Assembly: GCA_015680685.1 (NCBI GenBank)
Contig: MNCI01011050.1
Location: 301,314-359,527 of the forward strand
Direction of reading: 5' to 3'
DNA: 58,214 nucleotides
Source: Gnetum montanum
Taxonomy: Eukaryota > Streptophyta > Gnetopsida > Gnetales > Gnetaceae
Program-made: the position numbers and the translations under genes
The notes under the pieces: model-generated
Databases searched by the model: none
The model's input: only the letters and a program-made list of their open reading frames with translations
Told to the model about the DNA's origin: nothing
Shown: one piece after another, positions 1 to 11,717 of the stretch
How the letters are laid out: each line of letters starts with the position of its first letter
Numbering within the stretch: position 1 is the first letter of the stretch

Positions 1-21
1 AGTCATGCAGGTATGATGAGA

Positions 22-92
22 ATGGTTACTCTAGCGGTTTATTCTAATTATTAGAGCAGTTACTCTAGCGATTTATTCTAATTATTAGAGTA
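22..92 (+). repeat. U3 tandem palindromes upstream of TATA
   Basis: Two copies, 34 bp apart, of a unit with TTACTCTAGCG followed by TCTAATTATTAGAG. The CTCTAAT/ATTAGAG type core is self-complementary. The equivalent part of the other LTR (7,050-7,140) has about four copies. The position just upstream of the TATA box suggests a transcriptional control array. Confidence 0.6.
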
Positions 93-106
93 GTTGCCCT
101 CAAGCC

Positions 107-114
107 TATAAATA
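107..114 (+). promoter_or_regulatory. TATA box of LTR A
   Basis: TATAAATA, with the matching box in the inverted LTR at 7,023-7,030. It would drive transcription rightward from about 135-140. Confidence 0.6.
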
Positions 115-835
115 CAGTGCCTAGGTATACAATTGAGGAAGTCTTGTAGCAGTCAAGTAGTGAAACTCTTGTAGTCTATTTGAAAGTTAGAGTATTTTCC
201 AAGTGACCACAATAGGAGGTCTAAGTGTGGATAGATCTTTATTTGAGCATTATGTACTTGAGCACACCTTGTGTATAGTAATATAGATGAGCTCTTTGAT
301 TCATCCTTGTAGCACTTGAGATTTATTTTCTTATGCATTTATTTTATTTTATGCACTTTACATTTATGTTATTAGCACAAAAATTCATTTTGATCAATTA
401 AGCAAATCATTAAATTACACAAGCATGACCACTTCGAGCATTCATGTAATGCTTGGTAACCTAGTAATGATTAGCATTTGGTAACCCTAGTCGTGTTGCA
501 CTGGTTCAGGATGTGTACGATAAGTGGGAATGGATGCTTGTGTTAGGATTATTTAGAACTGAGTTAATGAGTAGTTAAGTTAAATTAGTCATCTAGTTAT
601 CTCTCTCTTTCCCTATTAGCATAGGACATAAAAACATAAAATGTATAAAAATCATATGCCTCAAGCTTATTTAACCATACAATTGTGACATACAGGTAAG
701 CTTGGGAAGACAACGATCAACGAACCCGCCCTTGTTCCACAAGGGTGCATAAGCACTTAGTCCTTGGAATTCGATTGGATCATGCGTGTAATGCTCATAT
801 TCGTATGGTTGAGCGTAGGGGTACCTTGTCGCTCA

Positions 836-1949
836 TAAAGTAGTGAGGTGAGATATGGAAAGCATAGATAGATGACAAAGAAAGTGGAATGGAGTTCCTA
901 ATTATGGTCACATATAGCCTCTTGTAAAGTTTGTGATTAATTGACTTGGTAGGATCCTTCCTTAGTCTAGATCAAAACCAACCACTTTCAGTGACTTTGC
1001 ATCGACATTCTAAGGTAAGTCCATTCCCTAAAATACAAGAATGTTCCCACAAAACAACCACCATTCCAAATGAGAGAGAAGATAGGAAGTGAGAAAGGAC
1101 CTTAGTTAAAGGAGACAAGACAAGTCTCATGACTAGTGCTTGTAGCCCTTTTATTTGGTCTAAGGGGTGTGCTTTAAATTCCCATGTTTTTCTTTGAATG
1201 GGAACCACAATATGCAAATACCCATGCAATTTTCACATTTATTTTATCCAAGGGGTATTCTTTGAATCCTCATCTTCTTTTTTTATGATGAGGACCACAC
1301 CATGCAAGGACTTATTTGACTTTCTATTGTGAAATGATGTGGAATGGTGAGAAGATTACAAAAACACTCTTGCATATAGGAAAATAGATAAGCACAAAGA
1401 ACACCGCATTCCCTTGAAGCCACACCCTATCCAAACCTTTGGTTCCTTCCCAATTCCAGAAACTACACAAGTCACCAATTTATTAAAGTTGCATTAATGA
1501 AAAAGAGACTACATGCTTCCAAAATAAGGAAAACCATAGAGTAAGTGGATGGGTAGATGATGTGGACTCATTGCCAATGACATGAAAAGAAACCATGTCT
1601 TAGTTATTAGTAACAACCATCAAAGTTAGAAATTAGACATCAACAATCGAATTACAAATGAAACATACCACCATTAAGTAATGCATTACCATTGTACCTA
1701 CCATCTTATTAGTAGAAAAAGTATAGAAACACACCAAACATAAGCAAATATAACCATAAAAGAAAGTAAAAGAGTAGACAATAGATATTGAATTATATTG
1801 ATGATGGTGTAAAACAAAAACTAAGAAAAGACCAATAACCTTAAAAATGCAAATATGTAAAACAAAGAAGATGAAAATAAAAAGTTGTAAAACAAAAAAA
1901 ATAAAAAACTGAGGAGTCGCATAAAGTATTAGTATGGATGGCGATCTCC
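836..1949. other. Non-coding stretch between LTR A and integrase relic
   Basis: No reading frame of note. Two diverged copies of a unit of about 115 bp lie at roughly 1,145-1,320; each has an AAGGGGT word, then a short inverted pair (CCCATG..., ATGGG or CCTCATC..., GATGAGG), then ACCACA and CCATGCAA. Position, behind integrase on the minus strand, fits the variable 3' untranslated region of element A. No minus-orientation 3' LTR is visible here, although one is expected. Confidence 0.35.
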
Positions 1950-1954
1950 CCTAC

Positions 1955-2850
1955 AACTAAGTTGGAAGGGAGGGATCGAAAAAATTGAGTGTGGTTGTCT
2001 ATTTAACGATGTGTTTGTTGTGTTGGTTGACTTGGGCTCATGGAAAAGGTTTTACTTGTTGGATGTCGACTAGTTATTTCTTATTTGGGCTATCAGGTTT
2101 GTAGATGATCATGGCCCTAGATGGAAAAGTTTCATCTATGATGTAAGGTCCTTTTCAAAATGTTTGGAATTTGGTTTGTTGGGGTACATGTGTAGGATTC
2201 CAATAAAGAACCTTATCTTCTCATTGAAACTTTACTATTTTTATTATGAGGTAATGGTGTTTCTTGTTGAATGCCTTATGCGTCTCATTGGATGACAAGG
2301 CCATTAACCAATTTTTTTCTAGTAAGTTGAGATTCATTAATAATTCTTTTTATGCTAGGCTTAGATCTAGGTTAAGGTCATAGGTTGTGGAGAGTGTACA
2401 GAGCTAAGATTGAATGGGCAAAATTGGTAGTTTTCCATACATAAGCTCATAGGGAGAATAACCTATGGAAAGCTTCCATGTGAAGTGGTAGGCCCAAAGG
2501 GCATCATTTAGTGCTCTAGTCCCTTTGCTAATGGTATGTGTTAAGATTTTTGTAATCTCTTGATTAGTGACTTCAGCTTAACCATTAGCTTGGGGATGAT
2601 ATGGTGTTGTGAGTTTATGTTCAACCCCAAAGCATTGCATTAGCTTCAAGAAAGTGGCACCTATAAAATGAGTTCCATTATTAGAAATTAATGCACGAGG
2701 TACACCAAACCTATTTATGATATTTTGTTGTTACAAACTGAGTAGCAGTGGAGGATGTACAGTTGGTGATGGCTACTACTTCTGCCCACTTGGTATAATA
2801 GTCAACTGCGACTATTATATATGCCTTCTTATTTCTAGCTAGTAGCATCT
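1955..2850 (-). pseudogene. Element A integrase relic
   Basis: Minus-strand translation shows VAVDYYTKWAEVVAI (first catalytic Asp, 2,780-2,830). With frame breaks this is followed by FGVPRALISNNGTHF (second catalytic Asp position reads Asn) and YHPQANG near 2,600 (the segment that leads to the catalytic Glu). Later words ALWAYHFTWK and YGKLPILPI are usual for plant Ty3 integrases. The N-terminal zinc finger is missing. The lost Asp and several stops make it inactive. Confidence 0.75.
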
Positions 2851-3082
2851 TCAATTCAAGGGGCTCTTGTTTAAAATTTTTAGGAATTTCCAACTCACCG
2901 CAACTAATATCATCATTTGCTCCTTTAGAGAGCTAGTGGTGAACTTACTCAAGTTCATCCATACTTGTAACGTATTCATACATTAGGCCCTCAGTCGATT
3001 CTATGCATAATATACTACTACTCATATCAGCTGTCAGCCATTGGGTGCCCTCTTGTTTTGTGGTTGTTGCATACAGACATCT

Positions 3083-3747
3083 CTAGATCTCAGCTTTTGG
3101 TGCACACTGCTTGTATGCAGAGATAGATGTTTGCTTTATTGACCATAAATTTTGCACACAATGGTACCCTGCATCGTTGTACACGATACATGGAACTCTC
3201 TTCTTCTTAATATTTCCAAACTCATTTTCTTTTGATATCTCAAAGGAAAGATCTCTAATGCTCATTTTGACATCAACAGTACTTAGCCACGTCCTTCCCA
3301 TGATGATTGGAAAGTCGCCCTTGTAGTTTTCCACTTTAATTATTAGGAAAGCAACTGTATATGACCATCCACAAATGGTGGTGATGATGTCTTCAACCAA
3401 TCCTAATGGAACAGTGATGGATTGGTCTGCTAGGTCCAACCAGATGTTGCTCTTCTTCAAAGGAGGAAGGTTCCACATTATGTACATCTCATGCGAGATC
3501 AAATTAAACTAGAATTAGAATCTAGAAGAGCTTTACAAGGCTTATTACCAACAATTTGCAAGTAAAATAGGGGACTTCCAAGATTAGCTAATTTTTTGGG
3601 CAGGTTACCAACTTGAATCCAATCAAATATAACATGTGTTAGCATTATAGTATGGATTTGAGAGGGATTTTGGTTTGAAAGGAACTTGGATAAAGAAGAA
3701 ATAGAGGAAGGTGGAGGAGCAGGGTTACCAACCACTGATGTATTCAA
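3083..3747 (-). pseudogene. Element A aspartic protease relic
   Basis: Two adjoining open stretches are interrupted by a stop near 3,500. The upstream part ends in ALLDSNSSLI, where retroviral-type proteases have DSG, so the Gly of the triad is changed. The downstream part has FPIIMGRTWLS and a C-terminal acidic/basic tail. In intact elements this would process Gag-Pol. It follows gag and precedes a deletion that has removed RT and RNase H. Confidence 0.7.
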
Positions 3748-3749
3748 GG

Positions 3750-6102
3750 GCTTTGGTGGATTGCAAGGTTAGAAGAAGGGTCTTTTTTTCATTCATGGTT
3801 TTGACTCGCTAGATAGGTTAACCAATTGTAGGTTAACTACCCTCGTAGCATTCCTTTGCTATGATTGTGCAGGCAATTCACCCTACATGGATAAAGTAGG
3901 TGGTAGTTGTGCAAGAGGTGGAGGAGTAGGTGTAGGGACAAGAGGTACATGAGAGTAGTAGGTGGTATCCCTCCTTGGATAGGGTGATTGATATGTTTCA
4001 AGAGGGTAGTGGTGAGATTGATAAGCAACAATATGACTAGAGAAGTCCCTTGGAGATGAAGGTTGCTGAACATAATAACTGTAGGGGTCTAGTTATCGGT
4101 AATGCCCATGATTATGGTTGCTGCCACTACTAATATACTTTGTAAGGTTGTAGAGGAGTTCCACTTGGATAGTATTGCTGTGGTTGGTGGAATTATTAAG
4201 GATTTCCTTATGGATAAGGCAATATTTTCTGTGTTTGCCTTTGGGCAAGTCATGGACACAAGGCATACATCCTAGATTCCTGCAAGTGTGATACAACTGG
4301 GCAACATCCCTTAGGATGTTCATACTAGTAAACATCACACCCACCATCATCATTCAAATCACTATGACAACCATCTTACCTTTACCTTTAGATATAGCAC
4401 GCGTAGCGTCCTTATGCCTCCAACACTCACGATCACCACTTTGCTCTTTGGACTCTTCAACAATTTTTAAAATAGCTTGAAACTTATTATCCATGGAGTT
4501 CCATAATTGATTAACCTTAGTTGTCATTTATAATTGCAATTTTTGGAATGGCAAGGTTTTCTGATTCACCACCTCATCTCTAGCAAATTCATCCTCATTG
4601 TCATAAAATCTAACCTCCTTTTTCCAAATACAAGGATCTCTGTTGTATTTTTCTACACTTTCATGTTTTTTGAGCTCTTCCTCCTCTTTGGCTACTTGCT
4701 CAATTAATCTTTGAATTTGACGGGCACTCAACTCTATCAATCTCCCTTGGGCATAGATGCCATAGGTTTTCCTAGTTTCAAACCACAACCCATCTACGAT
4801 ATGGCAAAGCTGATAAAGTTGAGAGTATCCATGGCCGATATGCCTATGCAACAAAGAGTAGTATCGGCCTATAGCAGCATCCAAGGGCTCATGATTTTCT
4901 TATTTCCACCCTTGAATTTGTTTTCTTAAATTGGATACTCAAGAGTATGTTTGATATTTGTGATTGAATACTTCCAATATCGTACTTCACTGCCTGATTG
5001 ATTCTGGTTCCAAGGATCAATACCAACTTTTTGCTTCCTTTATGAGTATCCTTGGAAATAATTTCAGCTTTTGCCAATCATTTTCTATATTCTGCAAGGC
5101 ACATGCATCTTGGAAGGCCTAAAAATTATTTTATGGATTAGCATCATATCCTCCCTCAAACCAAGGAATATTGTTCCTATTAAGCCTCTTTATTATACTG
5201 TCCTTTACATGCCTTGTTGGAATTCTCACAGCCTCTTCAATATTTAGCATGTCCTAAGTAGTAAGTAGAGGTTCATCAAGGCCATGATGGTGGTGCCTAT
5301 GATGCTCCCCACTAGCCCTTCTTTCTTGATGATGGGCCTCTTTGGATTGCCCACATCTTTGGTCACGATTTTCTTCACGGTCCCTTCTATTATTCTAGTC
5401 CCATCGGTCACCTCCATCATAGTTATTTCATCTGCGGCCATGATTTGAACTCAATGAAGAAGAAGATGACAATGAAGGGGAAGAAGAAGGGGAACTTGCT
5501 CCACGCTAACACCTATCACCCTTCCTTCAATGTTCACGACCACGATCATGATCATGATCTCCTTTATCCTCCTTTTCTTGACTTTCTTGTCTAGATCCAT
5601 TTTTGTCATTGGATCCATTTTGACTAGAACCTGGATTGTGAACTGTGGATTGTATAGTTTGGTTAAGGGCTTCTTGAACAAAATCAAAGAGAGGAGAATC
5701 AATAATGAGGTGGTCACCTTCATCAATTGGGCCAAGAAGAGGTGGAAAGATGTTTGATCCCTTGTCCTTCATAAGCTTGTGCTGATGCTCCAGCTGACAA
5801 TCCCTTAATTTTTGCATTTTAGTGAGATGATAATCCCTTGAGTTAGGATCTTGCATATCATATTCTCCATGGATATGTTGAAGCATGTGTCATGCCACCA
5901 TTAATTGAAGCATTTTTGGAATAGATTAGTCAGGTGGAAACACAATGTTGCCTTCCATGTCACGCTACCACATTAGTTCATCTTGATGTAAGATGAAGGT
6001 AAAGTCTGGTACATACTCATCAGGATGAGCATATACCACCTGGTATTGTTGAGGTACTTGAACTGCCCTGGGCGGAGATGGACTCATGCGAGAAAAAGAC
6101 AT
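3750..6102 (-). pseudogene. Element A gag relic
   Basis: Probable start ATG at 6,102, 146 bp after the PBS. The protein begins MSFSRMSPSPPRAVQVPQQY and then crosses stops at about 5,965, 5,920 and 5,890. It continues with a segment containing FPPLLGPIDEGDH (5,700-5,760), a charged Lys/Asp-rich stretch (5,530-5,600), and a capsid-like helical part, IPWFEGGYDANP and WYWSLEPESI, near 5,160-4,950. The segment at 4,528-4,884 has a GRLIELSARQIQRLIEQVA helix. A Cys-rich piece near 4,240-4,300 (CRNLGCMPC ... CLIH) may replace a zinc knuckle. Multiple frames are needed. Confidence 0.6.
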
Positions 6103-6247
6103 TTTGTGTTAATAAATAGTGTGTAGTTAAAATTTAATTTAATGATAATAATGATAAGTTTTGTTTTCATAGGATTTAACACTTAGGGTTTGAACAATGA
6201 GGGTACTATATTTCACTAGGTTTAGATAGCACACAAAGAACTACAGT

Positions 6248-6265
6248 CCCTGGCAACTGTGCCAA
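6248..6265 (-). promoter_or_regulatory. Primer-binding site, tRNA-Asp type
   Basis: The minus strand reads TGGCACAGTTGCCAGGGA, three bases after the LTR end. The usual Athila/Tat primer site complementary to plant tRNA-Asp starts TGGCGCCGTTGCCGGGGA. Two of the three differences are G-to-A, consistent with cytosine deamination on the other strand. Confidence 0.75.
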
Positions 6266-6268
6266 TAA

Positions 6269-7222
6269 TGAGCGGCAAGGTACCCCTATGCTCAACCATA
6301 CGAATCTCAAGTATTCATGTCTAATTTGGTTGAATTTCAGAGACTGTAATTACTAGGTACACTAGAGCTAAATGGTGTGTGTGTGTGTGTGTTGTTCGTT
6401 CATTGTCTTCCCAGTCCCATTTTTGGAATGCAATTGTATGGTTGAGTGTGACTAAGGCATATGATTTTTTATTGTTTTGTGTTTTTATGGAATTACTTAC
6501 CTAGAACAAGAATAAAAGTAAGAGTGATTAAAAATAAAAGTGATTAATTGCTAAGGAAACTAAAGTCTAATCTAGCCTAACACAAATAATCGTTCCCACT
6601 TCTTGGACACATTTTGAAATTTATGCAAACACTATTGGGCTGTCAAATGTTAATCATTTTTGAGCTACCAAGTGTCACACGTATGCTTGAAGGGGTCGTG
6701 CTTGTGTAATTTAACAATTTTCTTAATTGATCAAAATGAATTGCTGCGCTAATAACACGAATGTAAAGTGCATAAAATAAAATAAAATAAAAATGTGTAA
6801 GAAAACAAATCTCAAGTGCTGTAAGGATGAATCAAAGAGCTCATCTTTATTGCCAACACAATGGTGTGCTCAGGTACATCAATGCTTGAATAAAGATCTA
6901 TTCACACGTAGACCTCCTGCTATGGGCACTTGGAAAATATTCTAACTTTCAAATAGATAGACTGCAATATTTTCTCTACTTGACTTCTAAAAACATCCTC
7001 CCAATTGTGCACCTAAGTGCTGTATTTATAGACCAGGGAGTAACCCCAGAATAACCACTCTAATAATTAGAATAACCACTTTAACAATAACCACTCTAAT
7101 AATTAGAGTAATTGCTCTAATAATTAGAGTAACCACTTCATCAATCATCCTATCTCAATCCTATTTTTTAAAATATCTTTTATCAATCAAATCCTAGGTC
7201 TTGGAACTAGAATTTGTTAACA
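6269..7222 (-). repeat. 5' LTR of element A (minus orientation)
   Basis: It ends in ...CGCTCA next to the PBS. The outer end is tentatively placed at TGTTAACA (7,215-7,222). The LTR is about 950 bp and matches 1-835 in inverted orientation. A (GT)n microsatellite lies at about 6,373-6,391. Confidence 0.75.
7023..7030 (-). promoter_or_regulatory. TATA box of element A 5' LTR
   Basis: TATAAATA on the minus strand, preceded on that strand by four CTCTAATAATTAGAG-type palindromes at 7,050-7,140. Confidence 0.6.
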
Positions 7223-9100
7223 TCTACCCAAGCATTAAGTACATCCTACTTTGACCCATCAAAACAAAGTGAAAATAAAACCATCTATGTTTTATACACC
7301 AAGAAAAAGGTTATAAATTATGGTTTAAAAGAAGGAAACATTGAATTTGTAAGAAAATTTCACATAAAACCAAAGTTTGAATGGTCCCAAAGTACTGAAC
7401 CACTTGTATGGGTCTCTCCTACACAACGTCTTCTGTGTTGATTCCTTCATCTTTCATGAAATACTTTGTTGCAAAACACTGCGTCCTTCTACTTCTTCCT
7501 AGATTTTCAAAATTGAAAGTGACCCAAAAAGATTCATCTAAAAGTTCATCATACCAAACTTGCTTCTTTATTACATTTTTAAAGTAAAAACTTATAAAAT
7601 TATGTGGTGAGAATGGCAAGCTCTATTAATATGTGATTGAGGTATGAGGAAATAGCCACCTTGTATGGGCATAGAAGACATGTATGGAAATCCATCTCGG
7701 ATAGACATCATGCCTCACTTGGTAACTATGAAGTGAGATTTCATGCATTAAATATGTTGTCATGGTCTATAATGTTGGACATTATTTTCAAGAGCCTATA
7801 GCTTCTTCTTTATTTGTTGGATGAAAAAATCAGCGAACCCTACCTTGATTTACATTGTTCTAGCTTTCTTCTTAAATGCTTACTTCCTAGTATTCCTAGA
7901 ATGTCATTTCATTTTGTCCTAAGAGAAATGTAATAAAAAGGTATGATACCATGTATTAAATCCCAAGAAAAGTTTTTATTTTCACCAAGAGGTCAACTAC
8001 CAGCCTTATCTAAGAGAATCCTATATCATTATAATGGTGAGGGGAGCTCTTTTCGTTATGGTTTTTTCAATTGTCATAATAGCTAAGTAGGAATTATTGT
8101 TTTGGCTTAGAGGCCAACTACCTCTAATTTGTTACCTAGATTTTGTTCCTTGAAATAAATACTTTTGGTAATAAGGCTAGTTGAAACTTTTTAATGAGAA
8201 TTATGATTAAATAAAGTACACTAGTTTTGACTTTGTTTTCAATATGAAAATTAATGTTTGGTGAAATAATTTGAGATTTTATTAATTTAAAAAATATAAA
8301 AATATATTTGGGCCAAATAATAAATATATATCTTAAATGTATAGCTAAACTAATTTATATTTCTGTATAATATAATATTATGGGATCAATATATCTAATA
8401 CTTTAGTGAAGGAATATAATTTAAAATGATAAGAATATGATGAGTAGTTGGCCTCCCAACCAAAATTACAAAAACATTGCTTACATTAAATTTTTCCTCT
8501 AGATATATTAGAATTGTGGTAGGAATCATTCTAGATACCCAACACCATTGATGCTTAGAATTCTCTACGTGTTAGCTACATTATATGGTGAAAGCCTAGG
8601 CTTCATGTTGTCCACCATTAATATTTATAGTAGTAGTTTCTCAAGGTTGTAGTGCAATGGTCAAGAATGTTTTACAAAACTTTGATAGAGTTCAAATAAT
8701 AATGTTAAGTTATAAGTACTTTGTTTTATGCCTATGTGTATATATACACATACATGTATGAGCCAATTGGTCTTACTTGGTCTCCTCAATTGCTAGCTTA
8801 GAATTTTAATTTTTGTGGAGCTGATGAGGAATCCAATGATAATTTATATATTAATTGGAATCCCTAGATTTGGAGAAGTGTTTTGTGTGCCATGTGTTTA
8901 TAATCTAGCGTGTTTGGTTGAGGTTATTGGTTTCTTGCAATGAATTCTTGCCTCTTTTTCATACTCCTAGGCTTCATGCCCAATTCCAAGCTCTTTAGAA
9001 TAATTTTGGCTTTGTTCAAATGTCTTGGTATCATTCCCAACATGTGACTTCGAGTTTGGCTTGCTATAGATGTAGATTTGTGGATTGTGGTTTAAGGGGA
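7223..9100. other. Unassigned AT-rich region
   Basis: Only short open stretches, for example 7,214-7,441 (+) with TIYVLYTKKK and PLVWVSPTQ, and the overlapping 7,419-7,619 on the minus strand. I recognise neither, and the surrounding frames are full of stops. No repeats, RNA genes or clear element ends seen. Probably very old transposon or intergenic DNA. Confidence 0.3.
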
Positions 9101-9102
9101 GC

Positions 9103-9960
9103 ATGTGCTAACTACTCAATGCTAACACACCTCTTGTGTTAGCATAAGGATGCTAACACATCTCTTACCTAGCCTTGATTAGCCATCCTTGTTGGTAGTG
9201 TGATTAGGTTAACTTACATGGCCTTGATGAGTCTCCATTGGTACCCAAGTGTTAACAAACTCTCTTTGTACTCATGCAAAAACTATAAATAGCGGAGGCG
9301 AGTTCTCACATAACAAGTAAATAATTAGTCATTTCTTGGAGCTTGTGATATTCAATTTATGTGAAGAGTTCTTTCTTCCTTGGGTAAGTTGATTTTCTTC
9401 CCTATTTATGTGTGTTTTGAGTCATTGCTTTCACAAGTGCAACTAGACTTTATCATAGTGCTATCATGTTTATGTAGCCCAAAACCATTTATTCAATGCA
9501 AAGTCCAATGTTTGCATGGTGAATAAAGCATATAATTTTCCTCATTTTTATCATTGATGCCTTAAACATTAAAATGCCAAGAACATCATAAACCATTAAA
9601 ACCCTCAAAATATTTATTTAATTCTCTTTTTCATAAGTTGCAATGACTCAACCTTAACCTAGGAGGTCATAATTGTATGGTATTGTGTTGGGTCATTAAG
9701 GTTATGATCAAGATCCATTTTATTATATTTTATGTGCAGTGTTGCACATGTTTCATGAGGGATTGTAATACATAAGTATGTATGCAAACATTGTCCCTAT
9801 TCCTAGGTGGGGTTGTAATGCATGTGTATTTATTATCATTTTATTCTTTATAACTATAAAATACATAAAAATCATAAATATTTCCTTATCTCTTCCACCA
9901 TGGTTATATGGATTTGAATTGTATAATATATGTTATAAAATATTTTATATTTTTTGAACA
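9103..9960 (+). repeat. Possible LTR (F) with hairpin and TATA box
   Basis: A purine tract (AAGGGGAG, about 9,095) precedes TGTGCTAAC. A hairpin follows (9,120-9,144: TGCTAACAC / GTGTTAGCA, 7-nt loop), then TATAAATA at 9,284-9,291. The right end is a guess. The order purine tract, TG, palindrome, TATA is LTR-like, but I found no second copy in the window. Confidence 0.35.
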
Positions 9961-10600
9961 AAATGACATACATGAATGTTCTTGGCAACCCACTCAACAT
10001 CATCTTTGAAGCTTACAACCAAATTGCACTACGATTTGAATGATATATCCCTTGGTCCAAAACCAGTAGGATCCCTATCTTTAGCATCATTACCAAGGCA
10101 AGAATTACTGAATTTCTTGGAAATAATTATATAATCTCGATTTTGATTTTTATTCAAACCTAGCATGTATTTCTTAGCATTGTACATAGGTTTTGAACAC
10201 ATGTAAGATGGTAGATGATGTTAAGAGTCCTCCAAATACCTTAGGGGAAGTACCAAAATAACAAAAGGCTATAGTTGTATTTGAACATGTAGATGACCTA
10301 AATTTAGCACTAGTTATCTTGACTTATCAACATGACAAGTAGGGGAGCTAGCACTACATTCATAGACGTTCTACAAAGGAACCAATTATAGTTGCAACAA
10401 AAAATCTCAAAGAGGCCCTGATCAACCTTGGCCTATAGGAATTTTGTGCCTTCTACATGGCTTCTAAGCCAAATTTTAGTGAGTATGAGCTTCAACTAAG
10501 GCTAGAGCTCTAAGATCAGATGGTAGAGGAGGAGGTTCATCATGGATTTTCTTTGATTACTTAGATGAGGAGCAAGGTAAGAGAGAAAACATTAAAGGTA
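9961..10600. other. Unassigned region between LTR-like block and gag relic
   Basis: Short frames broken by stops on the + strand. No recognisable domain. It would be leader or gag N-terminus if F is a 5' LTR. Confidence 0.25.
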
Positions 10601-10619
10601 AAGAACCATTTCATTAAGA

Positions 10620-11663
10620 AGGTCCATGGTTGGAAGCTATTAATTCCAATGTAGCATGAGCCTATGATGATGATCTCCTCACTAGGTTCTATCATTTTCA
10701 TCTTTCAGTTCTATCTAGTGATGATAGTTTCTCCTTATTTGACTAGAGTGATTATCATGAGCTTAGAAAAGGTACTTGCATTCTAAGGGAGCATGTTCAG
10801 GATAGTAGGATTAAACACATCAACATGGCTAATGTTCCATTATATGAAGGATATACCAATGATGATCTCCAACTCCATGTGAAGGCATTTGATAATGCTT
10901 GTTATCTATAAGGAATCATTAGTAATTAGCAAAAGTTATAGTTGTTTCTCTACACCTTCATTGAACAAGAAAAAAATTGGTAGAAATCCTTTCATCTAAG
11001 TTAATTTAGGCATGGGAAAATATGATTAAAATTTTCTACACCAAATTCCAAACTTATGCTCGCATTTCCAACATTCAAAAGAAGATGATTAAATGGAGGC
11101 AAGGAGCCTATGAATCACTAGACATAGCCATGGAGAGATATCTTAAAACTATCCATCATTATCTAAACTATGATTGTAGCCAAAGAGATTAGCTGATGCA
11201 TATCATAAAAGGCCTAAGGTAGGAGGTAAGGGAATGAGTAGATATGTACATAATGGACTAGGTACAAAAAACGTTTGTGGCCTAAATCAAAGTGATCCTT
11301 CAAACTATTACTAGTATGAAGGATGAATGGAGAAAACAACAATTTTTAGAGGACTATAACCTTGATCCCATGTGTAGGAAGGAGGCTAAAATTATTAAAG
11401 GTATTGCAAAATCTCCTTCTACTATTAAGGCCTTGGCACATGATCAAGGCAAAACCCATAAGGCCTTAGTAGGCTTCATCCATAGGGTGGACCAAGTTAG
11501 GGATGTGATGGATAAGAAAATGACTAATGTCCTCAAGGATATTGAAGGTAGAGTTGTTGAAGCAAAAAAAGTAATTGTAACACCTAGATGTAGAAAGAAG
11601 TACATGGACAAAGGTATGGAGAAGCTTTCTTCCTCTAAGGCCATAAAAGAAGATTTAGATTAG
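10620..11663 (+). pseudogene. Relic gag-like gene (element F)
   Basis: Across frame breaks the + strand reads VPLYEGYTNDDLQLHVKAF (10,830-10,890), then FYTKFQTYARISNIQKKMIK and ERYLKTIHHYLNYDC (11,030-11,190), then LMHIIKGLR. This is the helix pattern of a plant retrotransposon capsid domain. It runs into a 123-residue open stretch (11,292-11,663) that is Lys-rich with KALVGFIHRVDQVRDVMDKK. Many stops upstream. Element D begins 55 bp further on, so F was its landing site. Confidence 0.45.
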
Positions 11664-11717
11664 GCTTCATCATCCTCCAGTGATGATGGTTCTTGAAAGT
11701 ATTGCACAGATCCTCAT

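Larger units (their letters stand above)
1..835 (+). repeat. LTR of family A, + orientation (truncated by window start)
   Basis: This block is the reverse complement of 6,269-7,222 along its whole length: both share the palindromic repeats, the TATA box, a long matched stretch around 280-420, and the terminal words GGGGTACCTTG and CGCTCA. The LTR ends at CA (835). The next bases, TAAAGTAGTG, are not a tRNA primer site, so this is a 3' or solo LTR or a rearranged copy, not a functional 5' LTR. Its start lies left of the window. By-eye alignment only. Confidence 0.8.
1950..7222 (-). mobile_element. Element A: decayed Ty3/gypsy (Athila/Tat-like), RT deleted
   Basis: On the minus strand the order is LTR (6,269-7,222), tRNA-Asp-type PBS, gag, protease, then directly integrase. 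Reverse transcriptase and RNase H are absent: only about 250 bp separate the protease end from the integrase core. Many stops and frame breaks are present, so it is non-functional. Its only partner LTR in the window (1-835) is in the opposite orientation, so the left end is either rearranged or missing. Confidence 0.75.

Noticed and set aside
1-835. LTR A as the 5' LTR of an element running right
   Set aside because: No tRNA primer site follows 835, and the coding relics to the right are on the minus strand.
7214-7619. Possible host gene fragment
   Set aside because: Open stretches on both strands overlap, neither is recognised, and neighbouring frames are closed. Too little to call a gene.
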